Shown here one piece after another: positions 20,275 to 31,356 of a stretch of DNA of 64,000 bases (the first letter of the stretch is position 1; each line of letters begins with the position of its first letter). This DNA is from Anastrepha obliqua (taxonomy: Eukaryota; Arthropoda; Insecta; Diptera; Tephritidae), in assembly GCF_027943255.1 (NCBI RefSeq), contig NC_072893.1, forward strand, positions 32,510,001 to 32,574,000, in the 5' to 3' direction. A model generated the notes under the pieces. The model was given only the letters and a program-made list of their open reading frames with translations. It did not search any database and was not told the DNA's origin. Made by a program: the position numbers and the translations under genes.

Positions 20275-21898
20275 CAGTATCGGACGAAACATTTGCAACT
20301 AAAATGTGGGCAATGAAAACTTTCGATTGCTCAGCCGTTATTTGTTTGGAACCTGTTAATTTCACTTTATTTGTAATAAAAGATGTTGATTTACGTAAAT
20401 AAATCAAATTTATTCAAATTCAACAGTTCATATCTTAAATTTAAAAATCAAATTTGTCCAACACCTGTATCTAATAAGACAAAACAATTGCAACTAAAGG
20501 AAATCAGTAAACTATTTTTATTAAACTTAGTATTTCGTGGCAAAACCATTGCTCTGAATAACAGCTCTGCATCGTCTCGGAATTGAAGCTATCAAATTGT
20601 CAACTATCGTTTGTGGTATATTTCTCCATGCCTCCAGGACTCTTTGAAAAAATTGGTCAGTATTTGCCACATTAGCCCGATCAATTCTCTTTTTTACTAT
20701 TTCCCATAGGTTTTCTATGAGGTCAAGATCTGCGGATTGTGGGGGCCACTCCATTACGTCCGCTTTATTCCTCTGGAACCATGATTTCAGGACCTTCACC
20801 GTATGCTTCGGGTCATTATCCTGTTGGAAGACCCACTTCAAGGGTATTTCCCACTCAGCATGTGGCAGCATTACCGATTCCATAATGTCCATTATGCCCA
20901 TAATAATACGATGGAGTGGTCCCAAACCAGCAGCAGAAAAGCATCCCCAGACCATAATGTAAGCACTATGCTTAACAGTCTTTACACAGTATGATTTTTG
21001 AAGACGCTTGTTACGTGGGCGTCGAACGTAGGATACGCCATCACTTCCGACCAAATTAAATTTGAATTCGTCGCTGAAAAGAACAGCTTTCCACTTGCTT
21101 AATAGCCAATCTATGTGATCCCTTGCGAACTGCAATCGTTTTTGTTGGTTACGCTTACTAATAAGCGGCTTCTTTGCTGGTCGGTACGTCCGTAAATCAG
21201 CTTCAGCCAGGCGACGACTGGCAGTTTTTGAGCTGATTGGTAACCCAAACTCCTTTACCAATTGGGGGGCACTTCTAAATGGATATTTTTTTACCTCTCT
21301 CGCTATCAGTTTGTCAGTTCTTTCATCCGTTTTTCTGTGTCGGCCTCCTCGATGCACCACCGCGATAGTTTTGTTTTTTATAAAGTTCGCAATAATTCGA
21401 GAAATTGATGACTTATGAATATTATATTTTAAGGATATATCTTTCTGGGTCATTCCTTTGTTATATTCATCTACAACACGCGCGCGTAATACTTCACCGA
21501 ACTTATTTCGAGCCATTACTTCATTTAACTCAACTTTACAAAAAAAATTGTGTTATCGCTACAAATTCTGCACAAAACTGATGTTCACAAATTGACACGA
21601 TTAAACTAAACTCAGAACAGTTAGAAAACAAAACCAAGCTCAAGCATTTTTACCGTTATATAGCTAAGCTCACTAGGTTGCAATTGTTTTGTCGCTCATA
21701 GTTGCCAGATAATTTAATTTTTTTTGTTAAATACAGCTACAAAAAGGAAAGGATCTTGAAAAGATTTTTTGGAAAATATTACTCAGATGCTCTAGTATCC
21801 ATAGCGTGAAATTGAATTGCAATTGAGTGAAGAATGAGATTATGACAAAAAATAAATTGAAGGCTGCATTGCAGTTGTAAATGTTTTGTCCGATACTG
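20275..21898 (-). mobile_element. Complete Tc1-like transposon with open transposase
   Basis: 1624 bp. Ends CAGTATCGGACGAAACATTTG (20275) and the inverted CAAATG-like right end (…TGTTTTGTCCGATACTG, to 21898), each next to TA. About 200 bp inside each end a second repeat (AAAACAATTGCAACTA at 20478; TTGCAATTGTTTTGTC at 21676) gives an IR/DR layout, known to be two transposase binding sites in Tc1-family elements. It carries the intact transposase at 20527-21516. Confidence 0.95.
20527..21516 (-). CDS. Tc1-like transposase, 329 aa, apparently intact
   Basis: Begins MARNKFGEVLRARVVDEYN with ATG and ends GFATKY. N-terminal paired-like helix-turn-helix (residues about 1-110; MTQKDISLKYNIHKSSISRI), a basic linker (GGRHRKTDERTDK), then DDE domain: LFSDEFKFNLVG (first Asp), VFQQDNDPKHT (second Asp), and DLDLIENLWE with Glu exactly 34 residues after the second Asp, so DD34E. 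The HGG-like glycine box appears as VWGCFSAAGLGPL. Length is normal for the family (about 330-345). It cuts and pastes its element at TA sites. No stops or frameshifts are seen; activity is inference. Confidence 0.95.
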   Translation of the reverse strand: MARNKFGEVLRARVVDEYNKGMTQKDISLKYNIHKSSISRIIANFIKNKTIAVVHRGGRHRKTDERTDKLIAREVKKYPFRSAPQLVKEFGLPISSKTASRRLAEADLRTYRPAKKPLISKRNQQKRLQFARDHIDWLLSKWKAVLFSDEFKFNLVGSDGVSYVRRPRNKRLQKSYCVKTVKHSAYIMVWGCFSAAGLGPLHRIIMGIMDIMESVMLPHAEWEIPLKWVFQQDNDPKHTVKVLKSWFQRNKADVMEWPPQSADLDLIENLWEIVKKRIDRANVANTDQFFQRVLEAWRNIPQTIVDNLIASIPRRCRAVIQSNGFATKY

Positions 21899-22139
21899 TA
21901 TATGTACGTAAAGAGCGCCAAACTGCAACACATCACAACTTAAATGAAAACAATTATAAATTACAATGAAGCGAAATAAATGCGGTGACGATGTGGAGGC
22001 AATGTGCATATGTATATATGTATGTATTGAGTAAGTTGGTCGCGAACCTAAGCTGGCGTAAGACGCAAGTGCTATGAATGATGCCGGCTCGAAATATATG
22101 CGAGCGTATGTACATATCTACACGCATACGTGGTATGTA

Positions 22140-23541
22140 CAGTGGCTCACAAAAGTATTTTGCATAAGAAGACGATTAAGTTCACCCTTGAAGTTTTGTA
22201 TTTTTTTTTAAATTATTATTTTTATTATTTTATAAGTTCTTAAATATAAATCTTAATGCTACATAAATAATGTGTTAAAACTTAAAAAAAACAAAAACAA
22301 ATATGTTCTAATGCAAACGTAAAAAAATCAGAATTCATTGCTCACAAAAGTATTTTGCTTTTGACTAGGTGATGTACCTATAAATATACTAGTTTCTATT
22401 AATTCAATATTTGGTATGATAACCATTATTTTTGGAAACCGCTTCCAAGTGTCTTGGCATGGATTCTATCAGCCTTCGACAAAATTCAGTTGGTATTTTT
22501 TCCCATTCTTCGAGCAAAACAGATTTTAGGTCACCTTTTGACGAAATTTTGTGTTCACGCACTCTGTCTTCGAGATAGGCCCAAAGATTTGCTATGGGGT
22601 TTATATCGGGACTTTGGGGAGGTGTTGGCAAATGTTTTGTGTTAAAAAGTATTCACATTTTAACATCATGAGCTGTATGTTTAGGATAATTGTCGTGTTC
22701 AAACAAAAGCTCGTTGGTTGACATACCCATTTTTTCTGCACTGGAATGTAAGTTGTCTTTGAGAATGGACAAATAAAGATGTTTATCCATCGTTCCATCT
22801 ATAAAGACTAGTTTTCCAACTCCGTGAGCCGACATACAACCCCACACCATAACGGAACCGCCACCGTGCTTAACAGTGGATTTAATATTTTTGATTCGCA
22901 GCTCTTGATTCGGCTTCCGCCATACTATACGACGTCCGTCCGGTCCAAAAATATTATATTTGCTTTCATCATTAAAGATATCGGTTTTCCAAAACTCAAA
23001 ATTTTTTGTTTTATATGTGTTGGCGAATAAAAGCCGCTTTTCCTTATTTACTTTTGAAATGAGTGGCCTTTTCCGTGCTGCACGACCGTGAATATTATTA
23101 CATCTGAGTACTCTGCGCACTGTCTCATAGGATACTTGAATGTGAAGGGTTGTCTTTAACTTGTCATTGATTTTTGGGGCTGATAAATGTGGGTTTTCGC
23201 GATTTTCTTTCAATGTTTGACGCTCTTCTCTCACTGTTAGCAACTTTCGACGACCAACACGCGTTATATTTTCTAAACTAAGGCGTTCTGTACACCGTTT
23301 TATTACGTTTTCGATCGTTTGGCGACATCGACTAAATATATTACAAATGTACATATTTCGTAGACTTGCCTTCGTTGTGAAGATATAAAATAATTTTTTT
23401 TTTTTGAGCTGTAGTTAATTCCTTACCAATGTTCAATAATACAATTACGCATTTAAATTAATATGTTCGAATACTTAGTGCATACAAAATTTTAAATTTG
23501 TGCATACAAGTAACTTTGCAAAATACTTCTGTGAGCCACTG
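22140..23541 (-). mobile_element. Tc1-like transposon, second family, inactive
   Basis: 1402 bp. Ends CAGTGGCTCACAAAAGTATT (left) and its inverse (…GTGAGCCACTG, right), flanked by TA. The left end repeats inside at 22341 (GCTCACAAAAGTATTTTGC), a 200-bp IR/DR. The transposase is split into two frames and lacks the catalytic glutamate (see entry). Confidence 0.93.
22404..23354 (-). pseudogene. Tc1-like transposase, frameshifted, catalytic Glu replaced
   Basis: First part (23354-22653) holds HTH remnants, GRRKLLTV, DIFNDESKYNIFGPDG (first Asp), GGGSVMVWGCMSAHGVG and LLFEHDNYPKHTA (second Asp). The frame breaks at about 22640 and resumes at 22631-22404 with PPQSPDINPIANLWAYLE, where the usual PIENLW glutamate is Ala, then IPTEFCRRLIESMPRHLEAV. 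With a frameshift and E to A change it should be catalytically dead. Confidence 0.92.
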
Positions 23542-23960
23542 TATGTGTGCATAAAACTTCTCGGATTAATTTCGAAGTCATTGATCAATGCATACATACA
23601 TACGTATGTGTACATGCTATCTTCGTTCGCCATCGCAACAGACACGTCATCAACACTGCGTTTATGTAGCACAAACATTCACAACTTCATAGAAATGAAT
23701 GTCGATCACCACACAGACGAAAACAAAACAAGCAAAAATCATAACTGACGTGTTTAACCTTTTTAGGTGTGTGAATACGTAAAATGTGGTATTTTATTAA
23801 GAATGTTTATTTTTGATTAAAAAAATGCCTAAACAAAATACATAAATCCAATAGTTGGCGGATGTCGTCATCAGCAGCAATCAGCATTGCTTATCACGTT
23901 TGCTCTTAGGACAGCTCACTTATGTACATACACACATGTATATTTATGTACATACACATA
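23542..23960. other. Spacer between Tc1-like elements
   Basis: AT-rich with TATG tracts, no gene. Confidence 0.4.
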
Positions 23961-25272
23961 TGGTCATTAAAATAGTTCCACGTTCATACGGAAAATACGT
24001 TAAAGTTTCTCAAGTTTAAGATATTCAATTGTATGTGGTTTTTATTTCACCGATTAATAGAACAAATATAAATAATAATTCAAGGATCTTTAAAACTTAA
24101 ACTAATGGCAATAGTAACAAAAAAGAAATACTGATCATTAAAATAGGTACGAAATAGAAATAGATACGATACAAAAGAACTCAGCGATTTCACTAAAAAA
24201 GCTGTTTAAATGATAGAAGTTTAATCAATAACCGATGTGACCACCATGAATGTCAATAAATTTTTTTATTCGATTTGGCATGATTGGCAGATATTATCAA
24301 CTCACGGCAGATTTCTGTGGGAGTAGAATACCATAGTACTTTCATTTGTTGCCAAAAATCCTCTTAGTTTTGAATGTTTCCTTCCTGCTTCGTCTCTTTA
24401 AACCTCAAACCTCTCCAACGATTTTCAATGGGGTTAAGGTCGGTTGACTAGCTTGGCCAACCCATAACTTTAACATTATTTTGAAAAATCATTCACGTGC
24501 AATACTAACTAACATTAAGGAGTGTTTTGGGTTAATATCTTGCATAAAAAGCAACCCAAGTGGCATATTCTCCAAATGGTAGCATCACTTCTTGTGTAAT
24601 TTGTGCATTTTAATGGTTACGAGGTCAATAGGTCGTACTCCATACTTCATACCAAGAAAAGCATCCTCAAATCATTATGTTACCGCCACCATTTTTTTTT
24701 TTTTTGTTAGCCCCGGTGAGAATACTTGTCCTTTAGGACGTCTGACATTTCGCCCAGCATCATTTCCAAATAAATTTATTTTTGTTTCATTGCTCCAAAG
24801 TATTTTATACCATTTTTTTATATGCTCTGGTCCACACCATAACTTACTTGTGCCCTTGAGCAAAATTTTCCACTTTCTTAAATTTGCTTGTTTCAACAGA
24901 ACAACTTTACGAGCCATTCTTCCTGGTAGATTCATGTTGTACAATCGTCGCCGCACAGTTCTCGCTGATACTGCTTTGCTGATTTCAGCTGCAATGGCAT
25001 TTGATGACTCAAAAGGATCCCTCTTGGCAAGAGTGCAAGTCGATATTATTATATTATCAGTAGTGCAAGTCGATTTCTTTCTGCCACCACGTCGCTCTGT
25101 GGATTTTTTGCACTTAAGGGAACTTACAAGATAATTTTTGTACCGTCCAAGTGACTCAACGATGCATTTGTACGATTTCTTTGGTTTTCGAAAATTAACA
25201 ACTAGCCTCCGCTCCTTATGTTAAAAATAAAATGCAAGAGTTATCCGCAAAGTACCTTTTTTAGTGGTCACG
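23961..25272 (-). mobile_element. Tc1-like transposon, third family, degenerate
   Basis: Left end TGGTCATTAAAATAGTTCC (23961) is echoed inside at 24136 (GATCATTAAAATAGGTACG) and in inverse orientation near 25248-25272 (AAAGTACCTTTTTTAGTGGTCAC), giving an IR/DR-like pattern. The transposase remnant (24675-24956 minus) has RRRLYNMNLPGRMARKV, KWYKILWSNETKINLFGND (first catalytic Asp changed to Asn) and RRPKG. A stretch of CAAGTCGAT is duplicated near 25040-25075. Right border is less certain. Confidence 0.78.
24675..24956 (-). pseudogene. Tc1-like transposase fragment
   Basis: Middle part of a Tc1 transposase with ILWSNETKINLFGNDAGR, where the family has ILWSDEsKfnLfG. Multiple stops before and after. 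Belongs to the degenerate element around it. Confidence 0.8.
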
Positions 25273-25474
25273 CAAAATTACACTTTATGAAAATAATCGA
25301 ATCTGTAGGCCTTTTCTATTCGCCATTTCCCCGCTCTCTATGGCTATAGCTCATTACACTGCACTAAGGCAGCTCCCTTCCCGCGTTGCCAACATATGTT
25401 CATTTCTACCAGTTACTTCATCTATTCGTCACTCTTGGCGAAAAGAAGAGCTCCTGTACAACAAATAACGCAAC

Positions 25475-26199
25475 TTAAGGGGGGAACAGTTTAGACTTAT
25501 AAAAAATCGACTTTTTTTATTGCATAAATTATTAGTATAACTACTCAAGAATATGTGGTAAAAATTTTAAAGCGAAATTCGCATTATTCCCGATTCTATG
25601 AGCACTTAAGTGACTGCCCGTCGGTTCCGCACCATGGCGCACGTTAGTTAGAACGACGTTTTTCTCGAAACTACTTTTTTTCAACTGGTGGTCACTCTAG
25701 CTCAAAAAGTTATAGACCAATCGTTATAAATTTTTTTCGGAGTATTTTTTATTCAATGCTAATCCATATGAACCTAATTTTGGGATTATATTATCATTAA
25801 AAATATTTTTTTTAGGCAAAATAGATGAAAAAATATGGTATGAAAAAATTACATTGTGTTCAAGCGCCTCAAAGATATGTAATTTTCAATATTATTTTAT
25901 GACAATTAGGTTCATATTCTTAGGAAACATGTTGTTAACGAAAAAAAAAATTGTTGCTGATTACGGAGAAAAATTGCAACTTCAGGAATGCCCACCAACA
26001 AGATACTCGGATGGCGATCGTCCATGGATAACACGCTCTAACGCCACTATTTCCGGCGGAAATGGCTTGAAAAAGTGTACTTAAAAATATGAGTAAAATA
26101 CCCTCCATGTTTGAAACATTTCTGATTATTCCTTCCTTGTTCAAAAAATTCTCGAAAAACACCAAAATTTCATCCACCTAAACCGGCTTCCCCCCTTAA
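25475..26199. mobile_element. TTAA-flanked MITE, family C copy 1
   Basis: Left TTAAGGGGGGAACAGTTTAG, right CTAAACCGGCTTCCCCCCTT-AA: inverted ends about 20 bp with TTAA borders. The interior (725 bp total) has no transposase; ACGTTTTTCTCGAAACTA-like text recalls the other members. A related copy lies at 34288-35020. Confidence 0.82.
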
Positions 26200-27553
26200 T
26201 GTAACGAGTCTTTCAACAAAGCAATGATGCCATATATAAAATACGAAATTTCAATAATAGCTTTAAATTTTTCCGAGCGCACAAGGAAATCATTAGATAA
26301 AGGCAGCGTACCTATTTATATGGCCATATGTGTATGTTCATATGTGCTTACATAAATTTTCTATGTATTAATTAGAGGATTGAATGTATTAAAGGCACCT
26401 CGTGACTTTCTATAATTTTCAATACAATCGATATTTCTTACGGTGTTTTTTTTTTTCTCGCATTTATTCTGCGGGTTGAATTCCCTATATTATGTCGCTT
26501 ATCGAACGTCGAAATGAATGAACCAAAATTAATGTTCCTCACATACACACCTTGCTAAACGTCCTCACTTTTGTATAAAAGTACTTTTATTGTTTTATAT
26601 TAACTAATTTTACAAAAAATACCTCTACGAAAAGGAGTTCTGCGCAAAAACACTATCGCCTACGGAGAAGCAAACTCTGCTCGAAAATAACGTAGATAAT
26701 GTTGCTGCAATAAATTTTACTAGAATTGTCTGAAGCGCGTCCACAACGGCCATTGTAGCATTTAAACGATTTTAAATTCATTTAAGTATTTGGAATATTC
26801 GAGTTTTGTAAAAATATAAAAAAAAATAGAATTATTTAACTAAATTAAATTATACATCTATAAAATTGTGATTTTTGGCCCTTTTTCCATGGAGCCCCTA
26901 GGGGTTCATAGGTGGCCTTGGTGGCTGAGAGGTTGCATTGCATTTTTGGATTATTGGAGCTGTAAAATTTGCTTCTTATACTTTTCTAATATTTGCTAGA
27001 TTTTTGTCGAGGAAAAACTTAAAGAAAAGAGGATGCCAGAATCAATTATTCTGCTTCGGCAGTACGGTAACGGTATCAAGGGATACAGACACTAAGAGAC
27101 TAAAATAATATAAATATTAGTTGAGCTCCATCAGACGATGAAAAAGGATTAGAAAATGTGTTATATTTCTTATTTGATTATAATCACCAACAAATTAATT
27201 CAAAGAAATTTGTATTCAAGAATATTTACAACAAAAACAAAATACTGCGTAAAGCGGACTCACAGCTTGTTTCGTGTGCGAACTTTTACCGTTATTGGCG
27301 CCAATGTATCGATTTTTCAAATGCTTCTCTAAATCAATTCTTATTGTGCGAGACCACAAATTAATTTTTTACGAAAGTGGACAAAAGATGCATATTGAGG
27401 AAAATCAAGTAAGACTCAACCATAAGCGCACCATCGTTGACAAAAGCTGATGTTGGGAAAGTCTTGTAATCCCAGAACTATTAAAATATTTCTCCCTAAT
27501 GCACATTTTCAAGGAATAATAGATCCAAAGAAAGTACTTCTTAGTGCGCAATA
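26200..27553. other. Non-coding DNA, nothing recognised
   Basis: AT-rich; a short frame at 27158-27364 has no known similarity. Confidence 0.45.
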
Positions 27554-27555
27554 TA

Positions 27556-28376
27556 CGAGGTTTGTTCAAAAAATAAGGTGAATTTTCAAAATTCGCGAGC
27601 TACTACGTCTCGAAGATATTTTTACGGTTTTAGATACATATATAGTTTATTTTGCTTTGCTTGTGAGAGGCATAAATAAGACAAGTGTTCTGCGTGTTCC
27701 GTGATTTTCTGCTATCGACTCTTGGCTCTCTTAGACTTTTCCATTGGGACGATTGGGCTTTGGTTTCGATGTCATAACCATATACCCGTAATTTGCCACC
27801 AGTTATGACCCTTTTAAGCAAATCTGGGTCATCGTTTCAACAATTCCTGAGCGATGCTCATGCGACGTTGGTTTTGGTAAAAATTCGGCAATTTTGGAAC
27901 GAACCGATATGCCGACATCCTCAGAAACTTCTCTAATAGTGATTCGACGATTCTTCATAAAAATTTACTTCACTTTTTCAACATTTTCATCGCTCGTCTA
28001 GAGCGAGCGTCGTCATTCACATCTTCTCAACCTTCTGTGAAAAGCTTGTACCACTTGTAAACATTTTTTTTTGTACTCAGTGCACTCTCACCGTATGCCA
28101 CTGCAAACATTTCTAGTGTTTTTGAGCACTTAATTACATTTTTTACACAAATTTTGATGCAACTTCCATTTTTTTCGATAGTCGAAAATTGTCGAACACG
28201 CACTACACTTGCCTTATTTATGCCTCTCACAAATAAACTAACATTCTGTATTGCTAAAACCGTGAACATATCTTCGAGACGAGTGTACCAATATACATAC
28301 AAAAAAAATAATCGAAAGTCGAATGTACGTAGCTCGCGAAATTTGAAAATTCACCGATGTTTTTGAACAAATCTCG
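27556..28376 (-). mobile_element. Internally deleted mariner-like element
   Basis: Inverted ends of about 50 bp: ACGAGGTTTGTTCAAAAAAT at the left between TATA and the body, and TTTTTGAACAAATCTCG at the right. Between them on the minus strand is the transposase N-terminus: CVKNVIKCSKTLEMFAVAYG and VYKWYKLFTEG, followed by degraded RRITIREV-like and LLKRVITGGKLRVYGYDIET-like pieces. 821 bp instead of the usual 1.2-1.3 kb. Confidence 0.88.
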
Positions 28377-28799
28377 TATAAAGCCCAGAATACAGTTTGC
28401 GAAAATAATAATAATAAAGATAAATAATACAAGGATAAGGATAAAAGGACCGCACCAAATTAAATCTTTTTTGTTCCGATGGAAATACTTTTATCTGGCG
28501 CCAACCTAGTTCAGAGCTGTGGCGGAAGGTGGATATCACATTATGGTTTCATGTTGTATGTGATCAGCACTTTGCTTTCTTAGAGGAAAATATGGATAAA
28601 ACTACTTATTTAAATTTAATACAAAATAATTTATTGCAAAGGGCAAAACAACTACTACAAACACAAATCAAATATTGTTTCATCATGGCTTAAGCTGCAA
28701 TTAGTGGGGACGTAGCCATAACGACATAGCCGTAACCATAACCATAGTCGCAACATTACAGCATTTGTCGATTAGTCAACCCGAAACCATAAACAGGGG

Positions 28800-29345
28800 T
28801 TAAGGGCAGTCAGAATTTTCAAAAAATTGAATTTTTTTTTTGCATTTTCTTAAATATAATATCTTTAAAATATTGTGTCAGAAGTTAAAGTGAATCCGAT
28901 AAATACTTTTCGAGTTATTCAATAATTAACAAAGGGCGCTCGGGCTCGGGCAAAAATTTAAATGCGTTTTTCTGAAAACTATGTTTTTTTAACTAGTGAT
29001 CACTGTAACTTGGTAGATTTCAATCAAATTTATACTGCTTTTGAAAAACATAAAAAACTCGTGCCTGATCGAAAGATTTTTTTTCAAAAATTTCGTTTTT
29101 TTAAACAATTAATTTTCGGTTTTTTTCTCGAAAATCTGAAAAATATTTCCTGAGGCCGCCATATTGTTAATCGATTAGGCACAAGATAATCCCTTAATAA
29201 AACTAAACGAGACCAAGAGACTTCTGGAGAAACGAGCTCCACCCAAACAGCGATAACTTTTACGATTATTAATTTTTTTTTTTTTTTTTTGAAATTTTGC
29301 TAAAGACATCATTATCATTTTGTCGTAAAAACAAGAATCATTTTA
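28800..29345. mobile_element. MITE, TTAAGGGCAG family (copy 2 of 1-345)
   Basis: Left end TTAAGGGCAGTCAGAATTTTC at 28800. GGGCGCTCGGGCTCGGGC (28934) and CCTGAGGCCGCCATATTG (29149) lie inside; the latter is shared with the start of the window. The right side runs into the MITE at 29351 and its own end is unclear. Confidence 0.65.
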
Positions 29346-29350
29346 CAATA

Positions 29351-29798
29351 AAGCTGGGCACAGACGCAAAACAAATCCAAACAATCGGTTGAAATTTCAA
29401 CAGATTGCGTGTGTGGCGGAGTTGACATACCGATCGAAGATTGGCAAACATTTTTGTCAACTTGCAATCTACGCTACTACGGAACGGAAGGGTGGTGTGA
29501 ATTCATTTACATGGGGCTCTCATTAGTTTCATCGTGTCAACTGATACGGGCCTGCGTTTACCTTGCTGAGTGTGAGCACCATAAGCAGTCCTGCACCCAA
29601 ATTGATCGCATTTTTTCCTCTTCTTTTCATGCACAAATAAATACCATACATACATTATATGGCAAACATTTATTTTCCGCGTTCAATGTTTACTCATCGA
29701 CGATAAGCGTGAATCTAAAATTGTCAACAAAGCCACACGTGTCTGGCAAAATGAGTTTCAAGCGATTGTTTGGATTTGTTTACCGCCTGTGCTCAGCT
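29351..29798. mobile_element. 448-bp TA-flanked MITE
   Basis: AGCTGGGCACAGACGC and the inverse of GCGGT-type right end (CCGCCTGTGCTCAGCT) with inner matches AAACAAATCCAAACAATCG / CGATTGTTTGGATTTGTTT give inverted repeats of at least 45 bp. TA lies at 29349-29350 and 29799-29800. A 130-codon frame inside (29409-29801) is attributed to chance. Confidence 0.82.
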
Positions 29799-30417
29799 TA
29801 AGTCCATTAATTTTTCCTCGTTCATTTTTAATATTTAAATTTTTATCGCAATTATCAAAACATATGTAAAGTATGCTCAGCTGCTTGCGGATACGGGGAA
29901 AATCCAAAATTCATTAGATACATACGGTTACGGTTATGGTAGAAACCTACAATTGTTTACAGTGATCCCCATATGTTTGGTCCGAACAGCTAATTGATAT
30001 GATTATGGTTATGGCTAAGGTACGGCATCACTACTTGCAGCTTATTTTCGGAAAATACACCATGTGCGTAGCGTGATACGTCGTGTATTTACTTTTCAAA
30101 TTTCATCAAGTCGACAGGCTTCTTGAATCCTTGATTCGCCTGAGCAACTATAACCGCCGCAGCTTAAGAAACATTGTAACACGGTTCATCTTTATCGCAT
30201 ATGCCCTCTCCCCGCCCCACACTTATCGCCTTTATGCTGTTTTCTTTGTGACGTTTTATGTTTTAGGTGACGTCATGAACGCCAACATTGAAAATGAGAA
30301 TTCAGCCATATAACATATAAGTTGCTCAAATGGTCGTGCACACAGCCAACGAGCAACAAGTAATGAATTGATTGAAGTTGCTTTCCATTTTCTCCATATC
30401 TTACATATATACATATG
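29799..30417. other. Non-coding DNA
   Basis: No gene. Contains a perfect CRE palindrome TGACGTCA at 30268-30275 with no promoter evidence. Confidence 0.4.
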
Positions 30418-30419
30418 TA

Positions 30420-31356
30420 CAGTTGCGGTCAGAATCTTAGTAGTGCTTATGGCTCATTATATTTAAGTGGCCACGTTTTTTTTATCACAACAATTTTTCG
30501 CCATCCACTGTAAAATCCGTTACATTGAGAAGTCAGCTTCAAGTTATGCAATCACTTGTTAAACTTAACCTGTTGGTTTCGTTAATTTTGTTTGGAATTT
30601 TAGTTGCAACAGCTTTTTAGTCAGTCAAAATCTTAGTAGTGTGTGAAAAATTAATATCATCGCGACTATCTTTGTGAAAATTAAAAAAAAAAAACGGTGA
30701 GATAAGTTTATTTAATTGATATTCTGTAGCTAATGGCCAAATTTTTATTATTCCTCATTCAGTAATGTCCAGAAGGAAAAATTGTACACCCGAGAAACGC
30801 GCCCTCATAAAAAAATTGATTGCTGATGGAAAAACTTATGTGGAAGTGCAAAATATCATTGGTTACTCACCAACAATGGCACGTACATGTAATGCCATCA
30901 AGTACAAACCAAGTGGCAAAAAGCTAGGAAGAAAGCTAGCAATGTCGGCAAGAAAAGTTAAGTCTATCGTCAGATACTCAAAGCAGTTTCCCTACGCATG
31001 TAGAAAAGAGAATTCGATTCGCCAAAGAACATATAAATTGGCCTTCGACCAAATGGCGCAACATTTTATGATCGGATGAGGCGAAGATTGTCTTGTCTGG
31101 TGGAAAGGGATCGCGCCAATATCTAAGACGACCATCTAACACCGAATACCAGCCAATGTATACAACAAAAACAATAAAGCATGGTGGTTCTAGCATTATG
31201 GTCTGGGCATGCTTTTCTTGGCTAGGCGTGGGACCCATTATTGGGTTAAGGAACTGATGATTGGCAAAAAAAATAAAATTGTTCATAAAAGCGATTACCC
31301 GCACTTTTTTAACCCATTCCATTTTATTTGCACTACCAAGATTTTGACCGCAACTG
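30420..31356 (+). mobile_element. Tc1-like transposon, fourth family, internally deleted
   Basis: Ends CAGTTGCGGTCAGAATCTTAG (30420) and the inverse (…AGATTTTGACCGCAACTG, to 31356) are flanked by TA. AGTCAAAATCTTAGTAGTG recurs inside the left end at 30622, an IR/DR pattern with 200-bp spacing. The coding remnant: MSRRKNCTPEKRALIKKLIA (HTH), then directly KRIRFAKEH- and WSDEAKIVLSGGKGSRQYLR-like text (31000-31130) and KHGGSSIMVWACFSWLGVGP. The second Asp/Glu part is missing. Confidence 0.92.
30765..31079 (+). pseudogene. Tc1-like transposase remnant (HTH region)
   Basis: Starts with ATG after the left IR/DR. Residues 1-60 look like the Tc1 DNA-binding HTH (KKLIADGKTYVEVQNIIGYSPTMA). After about residue 75 it passes the deletion point and enters the start of the catalytic domain out of frame, ending MAQHFMIG. 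Confidence 0.8.

Noticed and set aside
29409..29801. 130-codon frame as a host gene
   Set aside because: It lies entirely between the inverted ends of a TA-flanked MITE and reads through the right terminal repeat; no known similarity.
30268..30275. Perfect CRE palindrome TGACGTCA (also at 59370-59377), tempting as CrebB autoregulatory sites
   Set aside because: An 8-bp match is expected by chance in 64 kb, the sites are over 14 kb from the CrebB start and no promoter is visible near them.
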